The notes under the pieces are model-generated. The model was given only the letters and a program-made list of their open reading frames with translations, was not told the DNA's origin and made no database searches. A stretch of DNA of 58,770 nt from an uncultured Clostridia bacterium (GTDB lineage: Bacteria > Bacillota > Clostridia > Christensenellales > CAG-314). Below, piece by piece: positions 42,033 through 50,407 of the stretch; positions within the stretch are counted from its first letter, which is position 1, and the number at the start of each line of letters is the position of its first letter. Where the stretch lies: positions 1-58,770 of the forward strand of contig CANQND010000008.1 of assembly GCA_947625115.1 (NCBI GenBank). Direction: 5' to 3'. The position numbers and the translations under genes are program-made.

Positions 42033-43059
42033 AAAATCTTTGCTCAACCGCGTTTTGGTGGGCATTGTGATTTTTATAATAATGATAGGAATGATACTCC
42101 TGAATGTATTTTTGCCTAATTATGTAAAGGATAACGGCAAATGGGAGGGATTTATCAGCGGCAGAGCGATCAATTCGTTTTTGATCGGCGCGTTGATTTT
42201 GCTTTCCGTTATCGAAATGCGCCGCGCTTTGGGCAGAGATCGCATACCCGACTGTTTCAGTTGGCTGTTGTGGCTGTACGGAGTGGGGCTTATGCCCGCA
42301 TACGTGCTGTTCGGTTTCGTGGGCATTTTGTTCTTCTCTTTGATAGTGTTTATCGCTTCGGTTGTAACCGCTTTGGTGCATAACCGAGCTGACAGCTTGA
42401 TCTACATAGCGTTTATGTTGGTGTACCCCGGGTTGTTTATGTCAACGTTACTGTACCTAAACCGTAGTGCGGCAACCAACATCTATGCCGAAAACAGCGA
42501 TATGTACCCATATCTCGAAAATGATATTTGGGTGTACATAAACAAAATATTGGGCGAACTCTCAACCGCTCGGCAGACGAATTTGCTACCGCTAAACGCG
42601 ATCGCGCTGTCTTTTGTGTTTGCGGTGTCCACGTTTACGGATATGTTTGCGTACTTTGTGGGCAGTCTGTTCGGCAAACGTAAACTTTGCCCCGAGATTT
42701 CCCCCCACAAAACGCTCGAAGGCGCGATCGGCGGCTTGTTCGGCGGAATGTTGGGTTCGTTTGTGGTGTACGTCGTTTTCGATTGGACGCATTTCTTCGG
42801 GTACGGAACGCAATTCGGCTTGACGTTTTCGGGGTTGGGGCTTTCCACCCTGAACACCGTGCTGACGTACGTTATCATCGGTTTGTTTGGCTCTGTGGCT
42901 ACTCAAATTGGTGATTTGGTGGCAAGTATGGTAAAACGCTATTGCGGGATAAAAGATTACAGCCGATTGTTGGGAGAACACGGCGGAATTATTGACCGTT
43001 TTGACGGGATAATGTTCAATTCGGTCCTTGTTTCCTTTGTGTTTATGTTTATTCTGTGA
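42019..43059 (+). CDS. cdsA: Phosphatidate cytidylyltransferase
   Basis: A 346-residue polytopic membrane enzyme that forms CDP-diacylglycerol. The C-terminal signature is SRLLGEHGGIIDRFDGIMFNS, preceded by LCPEISPHKTLEGAIGG. It is longer than typical 260-280-residue homologues because of an extra loop region around residues 150-190 with few membrane features. Fourteen-base overlap with uppS. Confidence 0.95.
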   Translation: MALNKKSLLNRVLVGIVIFIIMIGMILLNVFLPNYVKDNGKWEGFISGRAINSFLIGALILLSVIEMRRALGRDRIPDCFSWLLWLYGVGLMPAYVLFGFVGILFFSLIVFIASVVTALVHNRADSLIYIAFMLVYPGLFMSTLLYLNRSAATNIYAENSDMYPYLENDIWVYINKILGELSTARQTNLLPLNAIALSFVFAVSTFTDMFAYFVGSLFGKRKLCPEISPHKTLEGAIGGLFGGMLGSFVVYVVFDWTHFFGYGTQFGLTFSGLGLSTLNTVLTYVIIGLFGSVATQIGDLVASMVKRYCGIKDYSRLLGEHGGIIDRFDGIMFNSVLVSFVFMFIL

Positions 43060-44156
43060 TGAAAAGAGTAGCGGTATTGGGCAGTACCGGTTCTATCGGT
43101 ACGCAAACATTGGATATTATTCGCGCAAACGGCGACGCGCTGAAAGTCGTTTCGCTTGTGGCGTATTCCGACAAAGAAAAGTTGGAACGGCAGAGTCGCG
43201 AGTTTTCTCCGCGCTATTCCGCTTTGATAGCCGAGTCGGGTGAGGAATGTTTGACGGAGGCGGTCAAAGGTGCGGATATTGCGGTGGTGGCGACTCGCGG
43301 GATAGCGGCTATCGAGGCGATACTTTACTGTTTGAGCAACGGCATAGACGTTGCTTTGGCAAACAAAGAAGCGTTGGTGTGCGCGGGCGAATTGATAATG
43401 CGGCAAAAGGGCGCAAGGGTGCTTCCCGTAGACAGCGAACACTGCGCAATCGGCAGATGTCTATTGGGTCGTTCTTCTGACAAAACGGACAAAATTTTGT
43501 TGACCGCAAGCGGCGGTCCGTTTTACGATTTGCCGAAAGACGCTCTTTCCTCAATCACCGCTACGCAGGCGTTGAAACACCCAAATTGGCATATGGGGTC
43601 GAAAATTACAATAGACAGTGCTACTATGATGAACAAATCATTGGAAGTTGTGGAAGCGAAATTTTTGTTTGGCGTTCCCGTAGACAAAATACAAATCGTC
43701 GTTCATCGACAAAGCATAGTACACTCTTTGGTGCAATTCGATAGCGGCGAAGTGGCGGCGCAACTCGCTTCGCCCGATATGCGTTTGCCGATACAAATAG
43801 CTCTGCTCGGCGACGACGGAAAGTACGTCTGCCAAAACATCGATTTCTCCCGCCTGATGACGTTGACGTTTGAGAAACCCGACTTTGAAAAATTTCCCTG
43901 CGCGCGTCTTGGTTACGAAATCGACCGATATCCGCCGCTATGCCGAACGGTAATGAATTCCGCCAACGACGTGTGCGTTGAAAGATTTTTGAACGGGCGG
44001 TTTTCTTTCTGCGACTTTTACAATACAATAGTAAAGACCGTTGACCATTTTCGGGAGGCGGCGGCAAACGCCGTTCTCGACGTGCGCAATATAAAAAATT
44101 TCGATACGGAAACAAGGTTGTACGTAAACAACCTGTTAGACGGAGTGCAATGCTGA
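43059..44156 (+). CDS. dxr: 1-deoxy-D-xylulose 5-phosphate reductoisomerase
   Basis: A 365-residue NADPH enzyme making MEP, the committed isoprenoid step. VLGSTGSIGTQTLDII binds NADPH; ALANKEALVCAGEL, PVDSEHCAIG and NWHMGSKITIDSATMMNKSLEV form the catalytic site. ATG 43059 shares its A with the cdsA stop; GTG 43056 is an alternative. With ispG downstream it shows the MEP pathway is used. Confidence 0.97.
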   Translation: MKRVAVLGSTGSIGTQTLDIIRANGDALKVVSLVAYSDKEKLERQSREFSPRYSALIAESGEECLTEAVKGADIAVVATRGIAAIEAILYCLSNGIDVALANKEALVCAGELIMRQKGARVLPVDSEHCAIGRCLLGRSSDKTDKILLTASGGPFYDLPKDALSSITATQALKHPNWHMGSKITIDSATMMNKSLEVVEAKFLFGVPVDKIQIVVHRQSIVHSLVQFDSGEVAAQLASPDMRLPIQIALLGDDGKYVCQNIDFSRLMTLTFEKPDFEKFPCARLGYEIDRYPPLCRTVMNSANDVCVERFLNGRFSFCDFYNTIVKTVDHFREAAANAVLDVRNIKNFDTETRLYVNNLLDGVQC

Positions 44157-45439
44157 ATCTTTTGTGCGACTTTGCGTCGGTGATGAAAACCATCGGTTAC
44201 GTGCTGTTGGCTTTTATCATTTTGATGTTTATGGTGCTTATACACGAAACGGGTCACTACACCGCGGGCAAAATTCTCGGTTTCAAGATAAACGAGTTTG
44301 CTATCGGTATGGGACCGAAAATATTTTCAAAGAAGAAGAAAAACGGCGAAATTTTTTCGTTGAGATTGTTGCCGCTTGGCGGATATTGCGCTTTTGAGGG
44401 AGAGGGCGAGGATAACAAAAATCCCAAAGCGTTCAATTCGCAAAAACCTTGGAAAAGGCTTATCGTCCTCTTTTCGGGTGCTTTTTTCAATTTCGTGTCG
44501 GCTATCCTCATCGCGATAATAACTTTTGCCGCCTACGGAGAAACGGTTGTCGCCGTCAACAATGTGTACGGTTACTCGCCCGAGGCAAACAGACAATTGC
44601 AAAGCGGCGATTTGATATACAAAGTGAACGGCAAGCGCGTTTATATGTTGGACAGTTTGAGCAGATACCTTACCGACGGCGAAATGAGCGTTGTGGTGTT
44701 GCGCCCCAAAACCCAAGACGGTACAACGTTGTACGAACAAGTAACTCTCGACGGGATAACTCAAAAGCAGTTTTATTCAGCAACGCTCACAAAGGCGGAG
44801 GGTAACTTTTCGTCGAACGGTCGCACCCTGAAAGCGGGGGACACGCTGTACAAGTTTAACGGAGAATATATCGACGAGCAGGGCGAACTCGAAAGGCTTT
44901 TGCGAACGGCGGAGGGCGAAATAACGTTGACGGTCACGGACGGATCGGAATTTTTTGACTATCACGTACACAAAAGCGATTTTAACGGAGCATTGGTTGC
45001 GGAAGAACAAGCCTACAAAGGGTTGGGAATGTCCGTCCACTACGAAAAATACAAGTTCGGTTTCGGCGAGGTGTTGCTTCGGGTCGTTCCATATTGTTGC
45101 GAAGTGGGTATGTTGGTTTTGCGTACGCTCGGCGGCTTGCTTACGGGAGCGGTGGGCGTAGAGTCGGTCAGCGGTCCCATTTCGACCATTGCAATGACAA
45201 GCGAAATCGTTGCTACGGGCTTCGGCAACGTGTTGATGTTGATTGTGTTGATATCCGTCAATCTCGCCGTGTTCAATCTGTTGCCCGTACCTGCGTTGGA
45301 CGGTTGTCAGATGGTTTTCGTTTTGATCGAATGGATAGCGCGCCGTCCGATAAACCGCAAAGTGCAAAGCTATATTAACGGGATCGGTCTTGTTGTGTTG
45401 ATTGTGTTGATGTTGCTGGTGGATATTTTGAAACTATGA
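44150..45439 (+). CDS. rseP: Site-2 protease RseP/RasP
   Basis: A 429-residue membrane zinc metalloprotease for regulated intramembrane proteolysis. The HExxH motif is IHETGHYTAG (His32, Glu33, His36) in the first membrane segment. LRLLPLGGYC and one PDZ-like domain (about 185-290) follow, then NLLPVPALDGCQMVF, with the Asp zinc ligand, near the end. Potential roles are anti-sigma factor and signal peptide clearance. It overlaps dxr and ispG. Confidence 0.96.
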   Translation: MLNLLCDFASVMKTIGYVLLAFIILMFMVLIHETGHYTAGKILGFKINEFAIGMGPKIFSKKKKNGEIFSLRLLPLGGYCAFEGEGEDNKNPKAFNSQKPWKRLIVLFSGAFFNFVSAILIAIITFAAYGETVVAVNNVYGYSPEANRQLQSGDLIYKVNGKRVYMLDSLSRYLTDGEMSVVVLRPKTQDGTTLYEQVTLDGITQKQFYSATLTKAEGNFSSNGRTLKAGDTLYKFNGEYIDEQGELERLLRTAEGEITLTVTDGSEFFDYHVHKSDFNGALVAEEQAYKGLGMSVHYEKYKFGFGEVLLRVVPYCCEVGMLVLRTLGGLLTGAVGVESVSGPISTIAMTSEIVATGFGNVLMLIVLISVNLAVFNLLPVPALDGCQMVFVLIEWIARRPINRKVQSYINGIGLVVLIVLMLLVDILKL

Positions 45440-46485
45440 GAAACGTTACAAGAGAAGTTGCGATAAGAAATATCGCTATCGGCGGAAAAAATCCCATTGC
45501 CATTCAATCTATGACCAACGTCCCCGTAACGGACGTAGAGGCAACTCTTGCGCAAATAGAGCGTTGCCGCGCAAACGGTTGCGACATTATGCGCATTGCC
45601 GTACCCAACGCGGCTTCCGTAAGCTCTTTTGCGGAAGTGCGTTTGCGCACGGATATGCCTCTTGTGGCTGACATTCATTTCGATTACCGCTTGGCGATAG
45701 CGGCGATGGAGGCGGGTGCGGACAAGATACGCATAAATCCGGGCAACGTCACTCTTGCGCAGTTGGACAAAGTTGTGGACTGCGCCAAAATGCACAATAT
45801 TCCGCTACGTATCGGCGTAAACGGCGGATCCGTAAACAAAGACGCGCTGAAACGCGCAGAGGGCAACAAAGAGCAAGCGTTATTCGACAGCTTGCAAGAA
45901 TACGTCCGTCGGATAGAAGCGCGCGCCTTTTACAATTTGGTGCTGTCGGTAAAGAGCAGCGACGTAAGAGAAACGGTAAAGGCAAACCGCTTGATTTCCA
46001 AGTTAGGCTATCCGCTTCATCTCGGCGTTACCGAAGCGGGACTTATCCGACAGGGTTTGGTAAAAAATTCCGTCGGGATCGGTTCGCTTTTGTTAGAGGG
46101 AATAGGCGACACGGTGCGCGTTTCCCTCACGTCGGACCCTTGCGACGAGGTGCAAGCCGCCAAAGATATGCTGATCGCGCTCGGATTGCGGCAAGGCGTG
46201 ACGTTCGTTTCCTGTCCTAAATGCGGACGTTGTTCGATAGATCTGGAAAACGTCGCCCAAGAGGTTTACGACTACGCAAAAAATATAGACAGAAATATCA
46301 AAATTGCGGTAATGGGGTGCGAAGTAAACGGTCCGGGAGAGTGCGCCGACGCCGATTTGGGCATTGCGGGCGCAAACGGTAAATTTGTGTTTTTCAAACA
46401 CGGTTTGCGTTATAAAACGGTATCGGAAAAGGACGCTATACGGCAATTCAAAGAGGAAATCGACTTACTGACAAATGATAATTGA
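45436..46485 (+). CDS. ispG: (E)-4-hydroxy-3-methylbut-2-enyl diphosphate synthase IspG
   Basis: A 349-residue [4Fe-4S] enzyme of the MEP pathway. The TIM barrel part has IAIQSMTNVPVTD and ADIHFDYRLAI; cluster cysteines are in FVSCPKCGRC and MGCEVNGPGE. Its cluster depends on Fe-S assembly such as the iscSU system at 34.9-36.4 kb. Overlaps the next gene by 11 bases. Confidence 0.97.
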   Translation: MRNVTREVAIRNIAIGGKNPIAIQSMTNVPVTDVEATLAQIERCRANGCDIMRIAVPNAASVSSFAEVRLRTDMPLVADIHFDYRLAIAAMEAGADKIRINPGNVTLAQLDKVVDCAKMHNIPLRIGVNGGSVNKDALKRAEGNKEQALFDSLQEYVRRIEARAFYNLVLSVKSSDVRETVKANRLISKLGYPLHLGVTEAGLIRQGLVKNSVGIGSLLLEGIGDTVRVSLTSDPCDEVQAAKDMLIALGLRQGVTFVSCPKCGRCSIDLENVAQEVYDYAKNIDRNIKIAVMGCEVNGPGECADADLGIAGANGKFVFFKHGLRYKTVSEKDAIRQFKEEIDLLTNDN

Positions 46486-48118
46486 TTCTTTGCATAAACA
46501 ATATCCCGAAATGGCGGATTTGCGAATGAGAGAAATTCGCGTTGACAAAAGGCAACGTACCGTTTCCTGCGTTTTGTCCTATCCGTTTATTCTCGGTTTC
46601 GACAATTCGGCTAAGATAAAAATAACCGATTTCGTCCGCACGATGATCCCGAAAGGATATTTTTGTCAAGTTAAATTTGTGGACGACGCCTTTAACAAAA
46701 ATACTTTTACGCGCAATCTGCTGGAATTGCTTGCGGACAAATATCCCATCTACGCCGACATCGGCAAAAACGACATAGACGTTTGCGTCGAGGGCAAGCA
46801 AATAAACGCCACTTTTTTTGTTGACGCGGTAACTTGCCGAAATATGGAATTGGCTGATTTCTGCCGACAGATCAACGATTACTACGCGGAATACACGTCG
46901 TACAACGTTACGATAGCGTTGAGCAAAAAGAATACCGAAAAGTCGGACGCAAAGGTATCCGAGCAGGAAAAACTTGTGCAACTTGCCATTAACAAAGAGC
47001 TTTTGAAACCGTCGCGCCATTTTGTCGTGACGGACAAACGCAGACTTTTCGGTAAAAATATCGATACCACGCCTATGTACATTGCGGACGTTCGCAACCC
47101 GCTGGACGGTTGCACATTGTGCGGCGTAACTTCCAACAAAATTTGCCGCAAATCCAAAAGCAATCCTTTGTTGTACGTCTGTTCGTTTACGCTTAGCGAC
47201 GATTCGGGCGGAACATTGCCCTGTATCGTTTTTGCAAGGCTGCAAATAACGGACGTTGAAACGATAATGAGCGAAACGGGCAAGGGAGAAGCGGAGGCAA
47301 AAACTTTGTCCGAAAAACGCCTGCTTGCCAATGATAAAAAACTGAAAGGTTTGCAATGGTTGGCAAACGGAATGTCCGTGGTGGTACACGGCAAACTTGC
47401 CTACGGACAGACGGGCGAATTGGAACTGCACGTATATGATCTGGCTACTTGCAGAATTTCGCCGCTCAATCCGGATCACGAATTCAAAAGACCCGTTGCC
47501 GACGAATATCTTTTGGTAAAGCCCGAAACGTTTACCGAGTACCGCCAAATAAATTTCGTCGAGTTATCGCACGGGCAGTCCTTGATAGGCGACAAAAGTC
47601 TTGTTGTTTTGCACGTGAACGCAACGGGTTTGGGCAAGGTGACCGAGGACAAATTTTTGGCTGTTTGCGCCGTAAAAGTTATCGACGGCAAGGTGACGGA
47701 ACGTTTCTTTTCCTATCTCAACCCCGAAAAAGAAATTCTCGACGCGCGAATGTTGGAAGATTGCAGGCTCGCTCAATCCAAATTGATTTTTTATCCCACG
47801 CTGACGGAGATAATTTCCGATTTGTACAAGTTCGTCTACGGTTGCGATATTGTGGGCAACGATTTGGAACAGATAGTGCAGATACTCAACTACTACGCCG
47901 CGCCTATGGACTACAATTTCTCCAACGAGCTTGTTTCGCAGTCGGAATTGTTTTCCGCTTTGTGGGAACGTAGCGGGTTTGAATCAAGCGTCAACTGTTC
48001 CAAACTTGACGACGTTGCAAAAAAATGCGGTTTATCGAGTAAAAATTCGGCGTTTTGCTACGAAACCGCGTTGGTTGCGGCGCGTTGTCTGAGCGTTCTG
48101 TCGGATAACGCAAAGTAA
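46475..48118 (+). CDS. PolC-derived protein lacking PHP and polymerase domains, exonuclease fold degenerate
   Basis: A 547-residue intact frame in the slot (after ispG, before rimP) where Clostridia carry DNA polymerase III PolC. Residues 1-150 fit the PolC N-terminal region. Residues 203-327 form an OB-like domain. INFVELSHGQSLIGDKS (359-375) resembles the very start of PHP, but the rest of PHP is missing. Residues 375-540 follow the DEDD exonuclease: LVVLHVNATGL aligns with the DxETTGL motif but carries His380 and Asn382; AHNxxFD is replaced by VGNDLEQ and the HHRAxxD motif by SAFCYETA. No polymerase part follows. I infer a non-catalytic PolC relic or paralogue with a binding role; the replicative PolC must be elsewhere. 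Confidence 0.75.
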   Translation: MIIDSLHKQYPEMADLRMREIRVDKRQRTVSCVLSYPFILGFDNSAKIKITDFVRTMIPKGYFCQVKFVDDAFNKNTFTRNLLELLADKYPIYADIGKNDIDVCVEGKQINATFFVDAVTCRNMELADFCRQINDYYAEYTSYNVTIALSKKNTEKSDAKVSEQEKLVQLAINKELLKPSRHFVVTDKRRLFGKNIDTTPMYIADVRNPLDGCTLCGVTSNKICRKSKSNPLLYVCSFTLSDDSGGTLPCIVFARLQITDVETIMSETGKGEAEAKTLSEKRLLANDKKLKGLQWLANGMSVVVHGKLAYGQTGELELHVYDLATCRISPLNPDHEFKRPVADEYLLVKPETFTEYRQINFVELSHGQSLIGDKSLVVLHVNATGLGKVTEDKFLAVCAVKVIDGKVTERFFSYLNPEKEILDARMLEDCRLAQSKLIFYPTLTEIISDLYKFVYGCDIVGNDLEQIVQILNYYAAPMDYNFSNELVSQSELFSALWERSGFESSVNCSKLDDVAKKCGLSSKNSAFCYETALVAARCLSVLSDNAK

Positions 48119-48142
48119 ATATATTTATTTTTACATAAATAG

Positions 48143-48171
48143 TTGTCAAACGCGTTTTGTTGTGGTATACT
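48143..48171 (+). promoter_or_regulatory. Promoter of the rimP-nusA-infB operon
   Basis: TTGTCA (48143-48148), a 17-base spacer and TATACT (48166-48171). Confidence 0.78.
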
Positions 48172-48177
48172 TTATAC

Positions 48178-48310
48178 AACAAATTCTTCGGATTTGTTGA
48201 GTTTCGTTTGAATGTGCGTAAAGCGCGTCAAACGACCCTGTTTCGCCAAATAATTTTTACTTGGTGAGAGTGGAGGTTTCTCCACTCTCAACTTGATGTA
48301 AGGAGTCTTT
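48178..48310 (+). promoter_or_regulatory. Structured leader of the nusA operon
   Basis: Two perfect hairpins: TCGTTTGA/TCAAACGA with a small inner stem (48204-48235), and TGAGAGTGGAG/CTCCACTCTCA with loop GTTT (48265-48290). The second ends about 10 bases before AAGGAG of rimP. No T-run follows either, so they are not plain terminators. In enterics this leader region carries a tRNA gene and is autoregulated by NusA; none of that is visible here beyond structure. Confidence 0.6.
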
Positions 48311-48769
48311 ATGGGAAAAGTGTCCGACGCCGTGTACAAGCTGGCTGTTCCTATCGCCGAGAGTTTGGGCTTGGAAGTTGTGGAAGTGCTTTACGAAAAG
48401 CAACGTTACGGAATGGTTTTGACTATCGTGATCGACAAAGAGGGCGGCGTTACGCTCAACGATTGCGAGAAAATGCACAACGCCGTAGACGGACCGTTGG
48501 ACGAACTCGATCCCATCGAAACGTCGTACACGCTCAACGTTTCCTCTCCCGGGTTGGACAGACCGTTGAAAACGGAACGCGACTACCGCAGAAACCTCAA
48601 CAAGCGCATTACCGTCAGGCTCTACAAACCCGCCGACGGGAAAAAGGTCTTTAACGGCATACTGCGCGCGTTTGACGAAGATACTTTTACGATAGAATCG
48701 GAAAAAGGCGAACAAATTACATTTTACAAAAAAGATACGGCAAAGGTTGAGCCGATAATCGAATTTTAG
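48311..48769 (+). CDS. rimP: Ribosome maturation factor RimP
   Basis: A 152-residue 30S assembly factor. VYKLAVPIAESLGLEVVEVLYEK and YTLNVSSPGLDRPLKTERDYRRN are family regions, followed by the C-terminal SH3-like domain. It starts at ATG 48311 with AAGGAG. First gene of a ten-gene run to 56793. Confidence 0.96.
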   Translation: MGKVSDAVYKLAVPIAESLGLEVVEVLYEKQRYGMVLTIVIDKEGGVTLNDCEKMHNAVDGPLDELDPIETSYTLNVSSPGLDRPLKTERDYRRNLNKRITVRLYKPADGKKVFNGILRAFDEDTFTIESEKGEQITFYKKDTAKVEPIIEF

Positions 48770-48780
48770 GAGGAACAATT

Positions 48781-49860
48781 ATGATCAGCAAAGAATTTTT
48801 CCTTGCTCTCGACGAGTTGGAAGAAACCAAAGGCATAAGCAAGGACAAGGTTATCGAATCTTTGGAAACGGCGTTGACTATCGCGTGCAAAAAGCATTAC
48901 GGCGAGGCAACCAATATCGTTGTCAAAATCAACCCCGAAAAGAACACGATAAAGGTTTACACCTGCAAAACCGTGGTGGAAACGGTGGAAACGCCCGAGC
49001 GGGAAATCTCCCTTGAAGACGCTCAACAAATAAAAAAGAGTTACAAATTGGGCGACGAAGTGCTTACGGAAATCAACCCGCGCGATTTTAGCCGTATTGC
49101 AACTCAAAACGCCGTTCAGGTCATAAAAAACAGCCTTCACCAAGCCGAGAGAGATGTTACTTACTCGCAGTTCTCCGACAAAGAGAACGAGTTGCTGATA
49201 GGTATTGTTTCGCGCGTAAAGGACGACGGCACGATTTACGTTGAAATAGGCAAAAACCAAATGGAGGGCGTTTTGACCGTGCAGGAGCAGATCCCCGGCG
49301 AAAAATTCCACGCGGGCGACAGAATAAAGGTTTTGGTAAAACGCGTACGCGACAGTGTTGGCGGAACGCAGGTTATGCTTTCTCGCGCGAGCTATATGTT
49401 TATCAAACGCTTGTTTGAAAACGAAGTACCTGAAATTCGCGCCGATATCGTGCAAATAAAAAGCATTGTTCGCGAAGCGGGCTTCCGCACAAAAATGGCG
49501 GTTTATTCCACCGATCCCGAAATTGACGCCGTTGGCGCGTGCGTAGGCAACAAGGGCGTTCGCGTAAACGCGATCGTTTCCGAAGTAAACGGAGAAAAAA
49601 TCGACATTATCCCTTGGAGCAGCGACATTCTCGACTATATCGCCAGAGCGTTGTCCCCCGCCAAGGTTTTGATAGTTCAGGCAGACGAGGACGCCAAGGA
49701 AGCGAAAGTGGTCGTTCCCGACGAAAAACTTTCTCTCGCAATAGGCAGAGAGGGGCAAAACGCTCGTCTTGCGGCGCGTTTGACGGGTTGGAAGATAGAC
49801 GTCAAGTCCTATTCCGCCGCGTTGGCAAGCGGTATGTTCGACGAGGTTGAAGAAAATTGA
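48781..49860 (+). CDS. nusA: Transcription termination/antitermination protein NusA
   Basis: A 359-residue RNA polymerase factor: N-terminal domain (1-125), S1 (about 135-200), KH1 and KH2 (about 230-350) with [21 protein letters not shown]. As in other Bacillota it lacks the acidic repeats of E. coli NusA. It controls pausing and termination and is a candidate regulator of its own leader. Confidence 0.97.
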   Translation: MISKEFFLALDELEETKGISKDKVIESLETALTIACKKHYGEATNIVVKINPEKNTIKVYTCKTVVETVETPEREISLEDAQQIKKSYKLGDEVLTEINPRDFSRIATQNAVQVIKNSLHQAERDVTYSQFSDKENELLIGIVSRVKDDGTIYVEIGKNQMEGVLTVQEQIPGEKFHAGDRIKVLVKRVRDSVGGTQVMLSRASYMFIKRLFENEVPEIRADIVQIKSIVREAGFRTKMAVYSTDPEIDAVGACVGNKGVRVNAIVSEVNGEKIDIIPWSSDILDYIARALSPAKVLIVQADEDAKEAKVVVPDEKLSLAIGREGQNARLAARLTGWKIDVKSYSAALASGMFDEVEEN

Positions 49861-50117
49861 GCGGCACGAAAAAAAATCCCGAAAGAATGTGCGTCGTTTG
49901 CCGCCTTATGAAACCCAAAAAAGAACTCATACGCATTGTGAATACCGAAAACGGCGTTGTCGTTGACGGTACGGGCAAACTCAACGGCAGGGGCGTGTAC
50001 ATTTGCAGGTGCAAAGAATGCGTTTCCAAAGCCGTCAGAGGTAAAGGCTTTTTTAAGCAGTACGGGTTTTCGTTGGAAACGGTAGCGGACGAATTGGAGA
50101 AAGCAGTTGAACGGTAA
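49857..50117 (+). CDS. ylxR: YlxR (DUF448) RNA-binding protein
   Basis: An 86-residue protein with ERMCVVCRLMKPKKELIRIV and NGRGVYICRCKECV, the YlxR signature. It starts at TTG 49857, overlapping the nusA stop. The family is linked to RNase P modulation and nucleoid-associated regulation in recent reports; role here inferred from the conserved place in the nusA-infB operon. Confidence 0.94.
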   Translation: MSGTKKNPERMCVVCRLMKPKKELIRIVNTENGVVVDGTGKLNGRGVYICRCKECVSKAVRGKGFFKQYGFSLETVADELEKAVER

Positions 50118-50388
50118 AGTACAGACCTATATCGGTTTTGCAATAAAAAAGGGTTCCGCCGTGTTCGGGTGCGACAAAATCAAGCTGTGCAAAAAAAGAA
50201 TGTACGCGATACTGTACACCCGTACTCTGTCGGAAAATTCGTCGTCGCAACTCAAACGTATCGGAGAGCGTTGCGGCAGTCCGATTTTTGAAATCGACGA
50301 TCTTGAAATTTTGCAAAAGAGAAATTGTAAAGCCATTGCCATTTGCGATAAATCTTTGGCAAAGGCAATATCGGAAAATTTGATGTAG
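50107..50388 (+). CDS. ylxQ: L7Ae-family ribosomal protein YlxQ
   Basis: A 93-residue L7Ae/L30e-fold protein: [18 protein letters not shown], then [19 protein letters not shown] and a final [13 protein letters not shown]. These bind kink-turn RNA. Starts at TTG 50107 inside ylxR. Standard position between ylxR and infB. Confidence 0.9.
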   Translation: MNGKVQTYIGFAIKKGSAVFGCDKIKLCKKRMYAILYTRTLSENSSSQLKRIGERCGSPIFEIDDLEILQKRNCKAIAICDKSLAKAISENLM

Positions 50389-50407
50389 ATGCCTTGGGAG
50401 GGAAAAT

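Noticed and set aside
46475-48118. Annotation as DNA polymerase III PolC
   Set aside because: No polymerase domain, no complete PHP and no exonuclease catalytic residues, so the enzymatic name would be wrong.
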